This document shows positions 7,354 to 15,864 of a stretch of DNA of 42,396 nucleotides, in pieces. The position numbers and the translations under genes were made by a program. Within the stretch, counting starts at the first letter, position 1. The number at the start of each line of letters is the position of its first letter. A model generated the notes under the pieces. It was not told the origin of the DNA, ran no database searches, and worked only from the letters and a program-made list of their open reading frames with translations. This DNA is from a bacterium (GTDB lineage Bacteria > Actinomycetota > Acidimicrobiia > Spongiisociales > UBA5794), in assembly GCA_024228555.1 (NCBI GenBank), contig JAAETI010000888.1:1-42396 (forward strand), in the 5' to 3' direction.

Positions 7354-10155
7354 TCAGCGGCCTATGGCGAGGTCGACGCCTGATGCCTGCCGTTCTGCTT
7401 CGGCTCGCTCCATCCGGCGTTTGGCGATCTGCCAGGCGACCCGAGCGGCGATGTCGCTGCTGGGCGGAGGCGGGCCGAGAGAATCGAGGTCGTCGCTTTG
7501 CGTCGGCCCGGCTTGGTCGATGGCGGCGGTCTGGCTTCGGCTGCGTCTGAGGGTGGCGGTGAGACCATCGAGAGGATCGTGGTGACTGATGTGGGTCAGA
7601 TGGAGGCACTGTTCGTCTGACTGCTGGAGGTTGGTGAGGTAGAGCGTGTTGGCTTGCCGACCGCGGCTCATCGCCACATAGAACCATTCCCGATCTGTGG
7701 TGCCGGTCACGACGACGAAGGTGCGGCCGGTGGTGACACCTTGGGCCTTGTGGCCGGTCATTGCGTAGCCGTAGTCGACATGACCCTCGTTGAGGTACCA
7801 CGCAGGAAGCTCACGGGTGTCTTGGCCGCGGTCGAGGCTAACCGTCAGGCCCCCTGTTTCCTGGTCGACACACATGACTGTGGCTAGGTCGCCGTTGAGT
7901 ACTCCGAGTCGCTGCTGGTTGTTACGGCATAGGATCCGGTCACCGGCTTGTAAGACACGGTCCCCGAACTCAAGGGTGGGTCCGTAGAGCCGTGTCGATG
8001 CGGCGAGGTGGGTGCGGGCTTGTTGGTTGAGCTCGGCGACGGTGTCGTTGTCGTGGGCGATGAGTAACCCCGTAGTGAGGTCACCGGTGGCTGTGACATG
8101 GTGATACCAGTCGTCGACTGCCCGTGTGGTTGTGTCGTCACGGTTCTGTCCGATGATGAGTCGCTGGTGATCGCAGTATTCGTTGATCGCTTTGTCGACT
8201 GATCCGTCTCGGAGTTCGGTGAGTGCCGCCCGTTCCCAAGGGTGTTGCTGGCGGATGTTGTCGGTCAGTTCGACCGCTGGTAGCCGGTTGGTGAGGGCTC
8301 GGAATAAGCCTCCGGCGTCTATTTCGGGTAGTTGACGGTGGTCACCGATGAGGATCAGCTTGCCTCCAGCGGCTTCTGTGAGGTCGGCGACGGTGGCGAG
8401 TTGGCGGGTGCCGACCATGCCTGCCTCGTCAACCACCACAACCGCACCCCGGGGGAGGCCGCCTTGTTGTTGGCTTTTGCCGATTACGCGGGTGAGGGTG
8501 CTCGACGGGATCCCGGTAGCCGATTGCAGCCCAGCCGCAGTACGGCCAGCCAGTGCCGCCCCGACGATGTTGGTTCCGGTCATCATCGCCAATTCTCCGA
8601 TCACCGTCATGACAGCGGTCTTGCCAGTACCCGCCGGCCCCACCCCAATGTCGATGGCGCTGCTTGAGGTGGCGAATTGTCGCACCATTTCCTGTTGTCC
8701 TTCGGTGAGGTGCCGGTGACGTCGCAATCGTCGTTCGACTAGGCGGTTGGGTGCGGTCCACCTGCCGGCATTCAGGCCGGAGGTGGCTTGTTCGATGACC
8801 CGCTGCTCAATGCCCAACAACTCGGCAGCGGTGTATTGGCGGTGCACGGTGCCTGGGAACGCCGTGCCGTCGCGTCGTCGCATCGGACGGCACCCAGTGT
8901 CGGCGACACTGGGTTGGTCGATCGCTGCGGGTTCGACCTCGGTGAGGTCTTCGGCCAAATCGGCTTGCTCGACATCTCGTCCGCCTATGAGCGGTATGAC
9001 TTCTTTGGTGCCGAGGAACGTCTCGGCGAGGGCTTCGACTTGGTCTCGGGTGCCACCGTCCGGCAAAGCCGCTGCCACTTCCTTGATGACTTCGGCTTGT
9101 CCGAAGGTGGAGGCTTGTGCGGTGAGCCCATCCGGTGATGCAAGACTGCCGAACAGCTCATGTGGATCGGGCTGTTGCGTCTCACTGCTGTGGCCCATCA
9201 TCCTGCAAAGCCGATCCGGGGTGAGACCAACATCAATAGCCCGCTGCCGCCACTCGACTTCGAGCTCGGCGAGGGGGTTCTCTTGTTTGGGGCTGCGGGT
9301 GGCCAACACTGCGACCTGCCGGGCTGCCGGCGTATCGGGGAGGCCCTGTTCTTGTCGCCACGTTTCAAGCTGGCGGCGGCGTCGAGAGAACACCTCGACC
9401 TGGCGTCGGGTGAACCCTTCGATATCGGCCATGCCGTTGTGGACCGGCTGCCAACCAACACCCAACCGCTCAGTCAGCTCCTTGCGCAACACGGCTTCGT
9501 GGAGATAGCCAGCAGCCAACTGATGGCGATACAACAAACGTCCGTCAATGGTGCGCCACACCTCATCCATGCCTTTGACCTTGTTGGCCACCACCACATG
9601 AGTGTGGAGTTGAGGGTCATCTGCTCGTGAGGTGAACTCGGTGAACGATGCCGCCACATATCCCGACGTGGCGATCGGCCACGTCTCCACCCGAAACTTC
9701 GGGATCCCGTTCGCATCGAGCACCGGGTCGCCGTCGTCGTCGAGCACAGGTGTCTTGGTGGCACCCCGGGTCGATGATGCAACCGACTCCAGATATCCGA
9801 ACGCTGACATGGTGGCCTCGTCGAACGCTGCCAACACCTGGCGCCGGGTCTGCTCGTCGCCGAGGGCCCACAACAGTGAAACGGACTTGTCCGCCGAGAA
9901 GGTCACATCCCACGCCGCCACCCCATCGCGCCGCAAACTACGACCCAACTGCTCACCGGTACCGGGGTGCTGACCATCGAACAACCGCACCAAGCCCTCA
10001 GCAGTCACCCTCCCCGACAAGCCCAACTCGGCGGCACCGCGCCCCTGCCACATCCCGGTAGCGGTACCACCCCGCAAGTAGTAATCCTCCCCACGTGAAA
10101 TCTCTCCCAGCTTGCGCAGGTAGTAGTCCTTGGCAGCCTTGGCCAGACTCAACAT
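7354..10155 (-). CDS. MobF/TrwC-type conjugative relaxase-helicase
   Basis: The protein has 933 residues. An N-terminal TrwC relaxase domain (about 1-300) begins MLSLAKAAKDYYL with candidate nicking tyrosines Y11/Y12 and Y25/Y26. It continues with AWDVTFSADKSVSLLWAL (81-98) and the metal-site block TSRADDPQLHTH (175-186). The helicase part has Walker A GPAGTGKT (Lys512) and Walker B VVVVDEAGM (Asp576-Glu577), and ends with the GHKAQG-type motif of SF1 helicases. It would nick oriT, attach to the strand and unwind it during transfer. One oddity is that the position where many MobF proteins have the first metal-binding His (two residues after the Phe before TSR) is Glu173. No type IV secretion or coupling genes are present, so transfer would need a helper. 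Confidence 0.92.
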   Translation of the reverse strand: MLSLAKAAKDYYLRKLGEISRGEDYYLRGGTATGMWQGRGAAELGLSGRVTAEGLVRLFDGQHPGTGEQLGRSLRRDGVAAWDVTFSADKSVSLLWALGDEQTRRQVLAAFDEATMSAFGYLESVASSTRGATKTPVLDDDGDPVLDANGIPKFRVETWPIATSGYVAASFTEFTSRADDPQLHTHVVVANKVKGMDEVWRTIDGRLLYRHQLAAGYLHEAVLRKELTERLGVGWQPVHNGMADIEGFTRRQVEVFSRRRRQLETWRQEQGLPDTPAARQVAVLATRSPKQENPLAELEVEWRQRAIDVGLTPDRLCRMMGHSSETQQPDPHELFGSLASPDGLTAQASTFGQAEVIKEVAAALPDGGTRDQVEALAETFLGTKEVIPLIGGRDVEQADLAEDLTEVEPAAIDQPSVADTGCRPMRRRDGTAFPGTVHRQYTAAELLGIEQRVIEQATSGLNAGRWTAPNRLVERRLRRHRHLTEGQQEMVRQFATSSSAIDIGVGPAGTGKTAVMTVIGELAMMTGTNIVGAALAGRTAAGLQSATGIPSSTLTRVIGKSQQQGGLPRGAVVVVDEAGMVGTRQLATVADLTEAAGGKLILIGDHRQLPEIDAGGLFRALTNRLPAVELTDNIRQQHPWERAALTELRDGSVDKAINEYCDHQRLIIGQNRDDTTTRAVDDWYHHVTATGDLTTGLLIAHDNDTVAELNQQARTHLAASTRLYGPTLEFGDRVLQAGDRILCRNNQQRLGVLNGDLATVMCVDQETGGLTVSLDRGQDTRELPAWYLNEGHVDYGYAMTGHKAQGVTTGRTFVVVTGTTDREWFYVAMSRGRQANTLYLTNLQQSDEQCLHLTHISHHDPLDGLTATLRRSRSQTAAIDQAGPTQSDDLDSLGPPPPSSDIAARVAWQIAKRRMERAEAERQASGVDLAIGR

Positions 10156-10494
10156 CCGCGACCCCCACCTGCGGCCGCATGTATACGCCGGGCAACTCGT
10201 TGCAGATGCGTGTGTGATTCATGCTGGCTGATCCGAGAAATGTCAGTAGTGGCGTCATCGTGACTGCGAGGTCTGGGTGCATCGGTCAAAGAGCGGTCGT
10301 AGATGCTAGGGACGTTGTGCAGTCCGTTGCACTGGTTGTGGGACTCGCATCGTCGGATCCGGTCCGGGGTCCCTGAGAAAGCTGGTAGCCCCCGACGACC
10401 TGACCCAACCATGGATTCAACAGCACCGGCAGCATCCGCCGGCAGGCCAGCGACGATCCGGGTTCGAACCTTGATGATCTCTGGGAGTTGAACC
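10156..10494. other. relaxase upstream region without a supported gene
   Basis: The relaxase is read leftward from 10155, with AGGTGGGGG upstream, and the small genes at 10495/10731 are read rightward, so this holds divergent promoters. In MobF elements oriT is usually close to the relaxase gene, so it probably lies here or just to the right. Two leftward ORFs cover much of the stretch (10149-10586 and 10286-10612), but they overlap each other in different frames and resemble nothing I know, so I do not call them. Confidence 0.35.
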
Positions 10495-10734
10495 ATGGCC
10501 CCAACCAGACACCACAACCCTTTAGCCAGAGTTTCAGCAACCCTTGAACTTCGCTCGGGGAATGCGTCGCAAAACCAAAACAACAAACCTTGTCAGAGGT
10601 CCGAGGAACCACCTTCTCAAACCGGCAGGTTGCCTCTGACCTGGCGAAACAATCGAAATGCCATTGGAGTTAAACCCCAATTACATTCAGAATGCATTGG
10701 AGTTAAAGGGTTGAGCAACAGAATGAGGGAATGA
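10495..10734 (+). CDS. possible small basic protein upstream of the excisionase-like gene
   Basis: A 79-residue frame starts at an ATG with GGGAG (10483-10487) seven bases upstream. It ends in a TGA that overlaps the ATG of the HTH gene at 10731 (ATGA), a layout expected for coupled translation. The protein is rich in Arg, Asn, Gln and Ser and matches no family I know. Part of its sequence (two IGVK units) comes from the direct repeat in the DNA, which argues for caution. It may instead be a leader region with a repeat that happens to be open. Confidence 0.3.
   Translation: MAPTRHHNPLARVSATLELRSGNASQNQNNKPCQRSEEPPSQTGRLPLTWRNNRNAIGVKPQLHSECIGVKGLSNRMRE
10592..10640. repeat. inverted repeat GTCAGAGG / CCTCTGAC, candidate oriT or regulator site
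   Basis: GTCAGAGG (10592-10599) and its complement CCTCTGAC (10633-10640) are 33 bases apart. AACC and GGTT inside them could add a second short stem. The repeat lies between the relaxase and excisionase-like genes, preceded by an A/C-rich tract (AAAACCAAAACAACAAACC). Inverted repeats beside a relaxase gene are typical of oriT, but no nic site can be assigned by eye. Confidence 0.3.
10657..10707. repeat. direct repeat CATTGGAGTTAAA, possible iteron or excisionase site
   Basis: AATGCCATTGGAGTTAAA (10657-10674) recurs as AATGCATTGGAGTTAAA (10691-10707), one base shorter. The spacer contains CCAATTACATTC, which together with GAATGCATTGG forms an imperfect palindrome (about 10678-10700). The second copy ends 24 bases before the HTH gene. 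Paired repeats like this suit binding by an excisionase/repressor or the integrase accessory sites. Confidence 0.55.
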
Positions 10735-10916
10735 AATCCCTCGACGGCCTCGTGACCATCCAAGAACTCGCCAACAGCCTGGGTGTGCCCGTCGCCACCA
10801 TCTACACCTGGCGATACCAACACCAAGGCCCACCCGGATTCCGTGTCGGCAAACACCTACGCTTCCGCTGGAGCGATATAGACAGCTGGATCGCGCAGCA
10901 GCGGGAGCCTGTGTAG
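10731..10916 (+). CDS. excisionase-like HTH DNA-binding protein
   Basis: The protein has 61 residues, almost entirely one winged-helix/MerR-like helix-turn-helix of the HTH_17 type. The line is VTIQELANSLGVPVATIYTWRYQ, a Gly-rich wing (GPPGFRVGKHLRF), and RWSDIDSWIAQQRE. Such proteins next to tyrosine integrases act as excisionases or as repressors of the element. The ATG at 10731 sits directly against GAGGGA, too close for normal initiation, so it may be translated by coupling to the frame that ends at 10734, or start at a GTG a few codons later. The gene lies about 100 bases before the integrase. Confidence 0.85.
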   Translation: MKSLDGLVTIQELANSLGVPVATIYTWRYQHQGPPGFRVGKHLRFRWSDIDSWIAQQREPV

Positions 10917-11018
10917 ACCAAGAATGTCGCCCGTTCCTCCTCCAGCGTCGTCACGGGCAGCGTGTAGCGTTGAACCATCGGCGGGAGCGACACTCGGGCC
11001 GACGAAGGGAGACTGATC

Positions 11019-12176
11019 GTGGGGTCAATTCGAAAGCGATCTGACCGATCGAAGCCGTATCAGGCCCGCTATCGGGCTCCGGACGGGCAGGAGCGGACCC
11101 GCTCATTCCGGCGCAAGGTCGACGCCGAGCGTTGGCTACTGGAACGCGAACGCGACAAGGCGCGAGGAGACTGGGTGGACCCTGCCCTCGGGCGAATGGT
11201 GTTCAGCGAATGGGCCAGCGATGTCGAGGCAACACGTCTCAATCGCCGGCCATCCTCGCGAGCAAGAGATCAGAGCTTGCTACGAAGCCTCATCCTCCCA
11301 GAGTTTGGCGATCAACCACTTGCCAGCGTCGATCCGATGGACATCCGTCGGTGGATCGTTGGTCTGGAAGAACGCGGGTACGCAGCGGCAACGATCGGCA
11401 AGGCATACCAGATCGTAACGCGAGCCTTTCGAGTCGCGGTTACAGATGGCATCATTTCTCGATCTCCGTGTCGGGAGGTCAAGCTTCCCAAGATCGAAAC
11501 CCCTGAGAGGCGCTTCCTCTCGGCAACCGAGGTCGAGGAGCTGGCTGACTCAATCGATGCCCTCTATCGGACACTGGTGCTCACCGGCGCCTACACAGGT
11601 CTGCGTTTCGGAGAGATGGCAGCGCTGCGCACCGACGACCTCGATCCGCTGCGGCGAACCCTGCGGATCGATGAGCAGCTCTCTCGGCAGGGAACCAGCC
11701 AAATGGTCTCGAGCCCACTCAAGACCCGCAAAGCCCGACGCTCGATCGGCATCCCACAATTCCTAGCCGACGAACTCGTCGCACACCTACCCGCCTATCC
11801 CTCGTCATCGGACCTGATCTTCTCCATGCCCCAGGGAGGTCCACTCGACTACAACCGATTCCGCTCCCGATACTGGAACCCTGCAGTGGAGGCGTCGATT
11901 GGACGCCCGTGCACGCCACACGACCTCCGACACACCCACGTAGCGATGCTGATCGCGCAAGGAGAGTCGCCAAAATACATCGCGGATCGGCTCGGCCATG
12001 AGAGCACTCGAACCGTTTTCGACGTCTACGGGCACCTTTATGAAGGGGTAGATGAGGCCGCCACAGACCGTCTCGAACAGCTCAGAAGTGTTTCACGCGC
12101 GGACCAGGCGCGGACCAAACGTGGTCCAGAGGTCGTCGAGCTCTCCAGCAGAAAGCCCGAATCCCTTGCGACATAA
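11019..12176 (+). CDS. tyrosine recombinase integrase
   Basis: The protein has 385 residues. An N-terminal AP2-like arm-binding part (SIRKRSDRSKPYQARYRAPDG) is followed by a SAM-like core-binding domain (about 60-155) and a catalytic domain. All active-site residues are visible: Arg196 in TGLRFGE, Lys235 or Lys238, His301-x-x-Arg304 in HDLRHTH, His327 in LGHEST, and the nucleophile Tyr337 in FDVYGHL. The GTG start at 11019 is supported by AAGGGAG seven bases upstream. Its last bases form one arm of a terminator-like hairpin, and the gene ends beside the 3' end of tRNA-Val, the probable attachment site. It would insert and excise the element. Confidence 0.95.
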   Translation: MGSIRKRSDRSKPYQARYRAPDGQERTRSFRRKVDAERWLLERERDKARGDWVDPALGRMVFSEWASDVEATRLNRRPSSRARDQSLLRSLILPEFGDQPLASVDPMDIRRWIVGLEERGYAAATIGKAYQIVTRAFRVAVTDGIISRSPCREVKLPKIETPERRFLSATEVEELADSIDALYRTLVLTGAYTGLRFGEMAALRTDDLDPLRRTLRIDEQLSRQGTSQMVSSPLKTRKARRSIGIPQFLADELVAHLPAYPSSSDLIFSMPQGGPLDYNRFRSRYWNPAVEASIGRPCTPHDLRHTHVAMLIAQGESPKYIADRLGHESTRTVFDVYGHLYEGVDEAATDRLEQLRSVSRADQARTKRGPEVVELSSRKPESLAT

Positions 12177-12187
12177 GGGATTCGGGC
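12155..12187. terminator. 13-bp perfect hairpin overlapping the integrase stop codon
   Basis: GCCCGAATCCCTT (12155-12167) pairs exactly with 12175-12187 around the loop GCGACAT. The stem includes the last codons of the integrase and its TAA. It ends two bases from the 3' end of the tRNA, so it can serve as terminator for both the integrase (rightward) and the tRNA (leftward). Confidence 0.75.
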
Positions 12188-12189
12188 GG

Positions 12190-12263
12190 TGGGCGTTACC
12201 GGACTCGAACCGATGACCTCTTCCTTGTAAGGGAAGCGCTCTAGCCAACTGAGCTAAACGCCC
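12190..12263 (-). tRNA. tRNA-Val (anticodon UAC)
   Basis: The minus strand folds as a complete 74-base cloverleaf. The acceptor arm is GGGCGTT/AACGCCC, the D arm GCTC...GAGC, the anticodon arm CTTCC-CTTACAA-GGAAG with anticodon TAC, and the T arm ATCGG/CCGGT (approximate pairing) around TTCGAGT. The discriminator is A. The 3' CCA is not encoded (the next bases are CCG). A possible -10 box, TAATGT, lies upstream on the minus strand (12287-12282). The gene is intact, so an inserted element would have restored its 3' end. Confidence 0.95.
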
Positions 12264-12378
12264 TCTAGATGGCGGCGGCCTACATTAGCCCACCTCCGAT
12301 TCCCCGAGAAGGTACGACACTCAATCGGTTCCAACGAGCTGAACCGGATTAGCTCCTGTCGGCGAAGGAGGCCGCAGT

Positions 12379-15300
12379 TCATGCTCCCGAGACGCGTTCC
12401 TCTGCGATCGGGGGCATTCCGGCCGCATAGAGATCCAGATAGGCGGTAGCACCGATATCTGAAAGGAACTGACATGCGGCATCCGACGCCTGCCTCGCCT
12501 CCGCCACCTCTCGTCCGACGACGGCGGCAAACAGCCCTTGCAGCGTCGCCCGGTCAAGACGAAGCCACCCGAAGCTCAAAGCTCGCAAGAACCCGGCAAC
12601 AGCTTCCTCGGTCCGCCCCTCCAGCGCCGCCTTGGACGCCAGTGCCACGTCGCTGGTCGCCACCACCATTCGCCCGCGCGTCCTGCTCGAGGCGAGTGCG
12701 TCGATGACGACCTGCAGCTGGTCTGTGTTGCCGAGCAACGCTGCAGCTGAGGTTGCGACGGCGAGGTGATCGGGCAACAGATGGGCACCATCAACGCTCA
12801 TCGCCACGGTATAGGCGGCGTCCAACTCGCCAGTGATCATCTTCAGCCTGGCGCGCGTAAACGGTAAGGCCGCTTCAGACTGCGGATTCTCCTCATCGAT
12901 GGACCGCTCCAAGGCCGCATAGGCAGCATCAATCGCGGACTCGTCACCGTACTCGACACGGACAATCAGATCGGATAGGTCGTACCAGACGATTGAACTC
13001 CCCGGCAGTTCAACCCGTTCCCGCGCCTCGGCACGCAGCGCCCTTGCCTCCTGCGGTCGCCCGTCCCGATCCAGGTATGCGGCCACTGCCCAGGTGAAAG
13101 ACCCAATGAAGCGTACGTCGCCAAGGCGGTTCGCTTGCTCCATCCCCATGCGGCAAGCATCCATGGCCCCAGCATGGTCGTCGTAGGCAAGAAGGTGCCC
13201 GAGGTTGTTCGCAGCGCGCATCTCCGGCAGCGCCTGGTCGTGTTCTTGGGCGTATTGAGCAGCCCCGCGCAGCAGAGCGATCGCCTCATGCAGCCGGCCC
13301 AGGTTGCCAAGGGCGGTGCCTCGAGTTATCAGCGTGTTGACGATCGTCGACAACAACCCGAATCGTTCGGCGGGCCCCATGAGGCGATCGCCCAACTCGG
13401 CTGCCTCGCGATTACGCAGGGTCATCAGATATGCCCGAGCCAGCCCACTCGCGGCGCCAACCACCGCTGGCGAAGAGAACCCCGGATCAGCACCGACGAT
13501 CGGTTCCAGGACCTCGATCGCCACCGGGGCCCGAAAGGCGTGACACAACCAGTTGCCCAAAAGGGCCGCCGCATCCGCGATGTCGTCGGCGTCACCATGC
13601 GTGCGATACCAGTCGAAGGCCTGGGTGGCGTAGCCCACAGCAGTCTGGTGACGAGCAAGTGCACTTGCCGAACGAGCTGCTCTCTGCATCAGATCCGCAC
13701 GCACCGCGGGATCGGTCACAAACGTGAGGGCGTGCTCGATCATGGCGAGTGCCTGCGCGTGCGAATGCAGCCCTGCGGCCCGATCCGCGGCATCCGAGAG
13801 CGCAGTGGTTGCCTCAGTCGCAAGGGCCGCAGCTGCATCGGGGGCATCTGCGACATTGTGAGCCGACATGTAATGGCTGGCGACGGCCCCGGCAAACTCG
13901 CTCTCCCCAAGTTGGGCAAAGTATTCGGCAGCGCGTATGTGCTTGACCCGTCGCTCGTCACGAGTGACGCGCCGGTACGCCACCTCTCGGATCATGCTCT
14001 GCACAAACCGATACTGCCCGCGCCCAGGAGACCGAGGATCGCTCTCGAACTCCAATAGCTCGCTACGGACCAGCAGCTCGAGCAGCTCATCGATGCGATC
14101 CCGATCAGGTCCGATCATTGCGGCAAGACCGCCTCGCGTGAAGGATGCGCCAAGCACGGCGGCGTCCTGCAGCAACGCTCGCGCATCGAGCGACAATCGG
14201 TCGAGTCGTGCCGCGACTACGGCTCGCACTGTGTCGGGGACTGCGATATTCGACAAATCTCTGGTCGGTCGGCAGCAGTCGTCCCCGATCTCGAGATCAC
14301 CGTCTGCAATGAGCATTCGCACCAGCTCAACCGCATACAGCGGAATGCCGTTCGCACGATCGACAACCGCCGTCGTCACATCGTCCCCAATGCCCCGAAC
14401 CATCCCGGCCACCAGTTCGGTCATCTCAGCATCGGTCAACGGCCCAAGATGAACCGATGTGGAATTGCGTCGCCCCGCTCCCCAGCCGGGCTGGTGGTCC
14501 AACAGGTCCGGGCGAGACAAGGTAACAACCAGGATCGGATGCGACGGCGACCGTTCGACCAACTGGCTAACGAACTGAATGAGGCCCTCGTCTGCCCAGT
14601 GGAAGTCTTCGAAAACGAGCACCGTGGTGCCCCGCTCGGCGATGGATTGGAAGAAGCTGCGCACGGCAGCAAAGAACTCGTTTGGCTCATCGGTCGGTGT
14701 CGAATCCAAGCCAAGCAACGCGGCAAGCCTCGGTTCAATCCACTCCTGATCCGATGGTGACGCCACGTACTCGGCCACCGCGGTGCGTAGCTTGGTGCGA
14801 CTGCGCAGAGGATCGTCGGTCTCGGCGATCCCGGCACGTTGTCGCACCATCTCGCCCAACGCCCACAAGGTGAGGCCCTGATCGAACGCAGGTGAGCGTC
14901 CCTCGTGCCAATACGTATCCCGAGCAAGACCTCCAACGTACTTACGCAACTCGAGAGCGAGCCGGCTCTTTCCGATCCCCGCCTCACCAACGATCGATAC
15001 CAGCCGGGACCTTCCTGTCCGTTGGGTAACGTTCACGGCATCTTTCAGAAGATGGATCTCTTCCCTGCGACCCACGAAGTCCGGTTCCAAGCCGCTGCGG
15101 ATGCGACGGGTTCGATCTGTGTTCACTCGCACGACACGCCATACAGCCATCGGTTTGGACTTACCCTTGAACGAATGCTCCCCAAGAGCCTCGAACACGA
15201 CCGCATCACCGAGCATCCGATGGGTTGCCTCGCCGACGACAACAGTCCCCGGCTCAGCGAGAGTCTGCAGACGTGAGGCCGTATTAACCAGGTCACCCAC

Positions 15301-15864
15301 GACAAGACCCAGCTCCGGCGTCTCCGGGCCAATCGACGCCTCCCCGGTGAGCACGCCGACTCGAAGCGAAAGCTCTCCACGGTCTGGTTCATTGCCAAGG
15401 CGTCTCACCATATCGACAAGCTCGAGCCCGGCTCGCAGTGCCCGTTCCGCATCGTCCTCGTGGGCAACCGTCGCCCCCCACACCGCCATCACTGCGTCAC
15501 CGATGAACTTCTGGACCGATCCGCCGTACCTGTGGACAATCTCTCGGGCACGGTCGTAGTAGTCCGTCAACGTCGCCCGCACTATCTCATGGTCCCGCGC
15601 TTCCGAGAACTCAGTGAAGCTGACCAGATCGGCAAACAGCACAGCCACGAAACGCCGCTCGTTTGGATCCCGGTCGGGTGCGGTGAGTTCACGCTTCCCG
15701 GCCGCAGGTTGGACGTCAATCGCAGCCCCACAGGTACCGCAGAATTTGTCGACCGGATCGTTGGTTGCCCCGCACGCCTGACAGGCAAGGTTCAAGGGCT
15801 TTCCACAGTCTCGGCAGAACCGACGAGTTGGTTTGTTCTCACTTCCGCAACTAGCGCACACCAA
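12379..15864 (-). CDS. class III adenylate/guanylate cyclase with zinc ribbons and AAA/TPR regulator part
   Basis: The protein has 1161 residues. Two zinc ribbons lie at the N-terminus (C3/C6/C17/C20 and C28/C31/C42/C45). A class III cyclase domain spans about 70-245, with metal-binding Asp79 and Asp123, substrate-binding Lys119 and Asp191, and transition-state Asn194 and Arg198, so it looks catalytically competent. An ATPase domain of the AAA_16/STAND type follows (Walker A GEAGIGKS, 293-300; LLVFEDFHWAD-type Walker B), then a long helical, TPR-like C-terminal half. It has no membrane segment. Such proteins make cAMP or cGMP in response to an unknown signal sensed by the ATPase/TPR part. It is divergent from a cyclic-nucleotide-binding protein gene. 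Length and domain order are normal for the family. Confidence 0.92.
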   Translation of the reverse strand: MVCASCGSENKPTRRFCRDCGKPLNLACQACGATNDPVDKFCGTCGAAIDVQPAAGKRELTAPDRDPNERRFVAVLFADLVSFTEFSEARDHEIVRATLTDYYDRAREIVHRYGGSVQKFIGDAVMAVWGATVAHEDDAERALRAGLELVDMVRRLGNEPDRGELSLRVGVLTGEASIGPETPELGLVVGDLVNTASRLQTLAEPGTVVVGEATHRMLGDAVVFEALGEHSFKGKSKPMAVWRVVRVNTDRTRRIRSGLEPDFVGRREEIHLLKDAVNVTQRTGRSRLVSIVGEAGIGKSRLALELRKYVGGLARDTYWHEGRSPAFDQGLTLWALGEMVRQRAGIAETDDPLRSRTKLRTAVAEYVASPSDQEWIEPRLAALLGLDSTPTDEPNEFFAAVRSFFQSIAERGTTVLVFEDFHWADEGLIQFVSQLVERSPSHPILVVTLSRPDLLDHQPGWGAGRRNSTSVHLGPLTDAEMTELVAGMVRGIGDDVTTAVVDRANGIPLYAVELVRMLIADGDLEIGDDCCRPTRDLSNIAVPDTVRAVVAARLDRLSLDARALLQDAAVLGASFTRGGLAAMIGPDRDRIDELLELLVRSELLEFESDPRSPGRGQYRFVQSMIREVAYRRVTRDERRVKHIRAAEYFAQLGESEFAGAVASHYMSAHNVADAPDAAAALATEATTALSDAADRAAGLHSHAQALAMIEHALTFVTDPAVRADLMQRAARSASALARHQTAVGYATQAFDWYRTHGDADDIADAAALLGNWLCHAFRAPVAIEVLEPIVGADPGFSSPAVVGAASGLARAYLMTLRNREAAELGDRLMGPAERFGLLSTIVNTLITRGTALGNLGRLHEAIALLRGAAQYAQEHDQALPEMRAANNLGHLLAYDDHAGAMDACRMGMEQANRLGDVRFIGSFTWAVAAYLDRDGRPQEARALRAEARERVELPGSSIVWYDLSDLIVRVEYGDESAIDAAYAALERSIDEENPQSEAALPFTRARLKMITGELDAAYTVAMSVDGAHLLPDHLAVATSAAALLGNTDQLQVVIDALASSRTRGRMVVATSDVALASKAALEGRTEEAVAGFLRALSFGWLRLDRATLQGLFAAVVGREVAEARQASDAACQFLSDIGATAYLDLYAAGMPPIAEERVSGA

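Larger units (their letters stand above)
7354..12190. mobile_element. integrative mobilizable element module (relaxase, xis-like, integrase) at tRNA-Val
   Basis: A MobF relaxase, a small HTH excisionase-like gene and a tyrosine integrase lie together. The integrase stop is 14 bases from the 3' end of a tRNA-Val gene, the usual insertion point for such elements. The right boundary should therefore fall in or beside 12190-12263. I found no second copy of the tRNA 3' end inside the window, so the left end is unknown. The span given covers only the recognisable mobility genes; the sigma/protease genes to the left may be cargo. There are no conjugation-pore genes, so it would be mobilizable rather than self-transmissible. 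Confidence 0.6.

Noticed and set aside
10461-10483. Similarity of TTCGAACC...GATGATCTCT to the T-arm and variable region of the tRNA-Val (on the plus strand), considered as a second attachment site
   Set aside because: Only short interrupted matches, with a two-base insertion and a mismatch, and it lies between the relaxase and the excisionase-like gene rather than at an element edge.
10149-10612. Leftward frames upstream of the relaxase
   Set aside because: Two overlapping frames with Cys/Arg-rich, unfamiliar sequences; the region more likely holds promoters and oriT.
13135-14058. 307-codon plus-strand frame within the cyclase gene
   Set aside because: Antisense to the TPR-like part of a gene with clear domains throughout; no ribosome site or family match.
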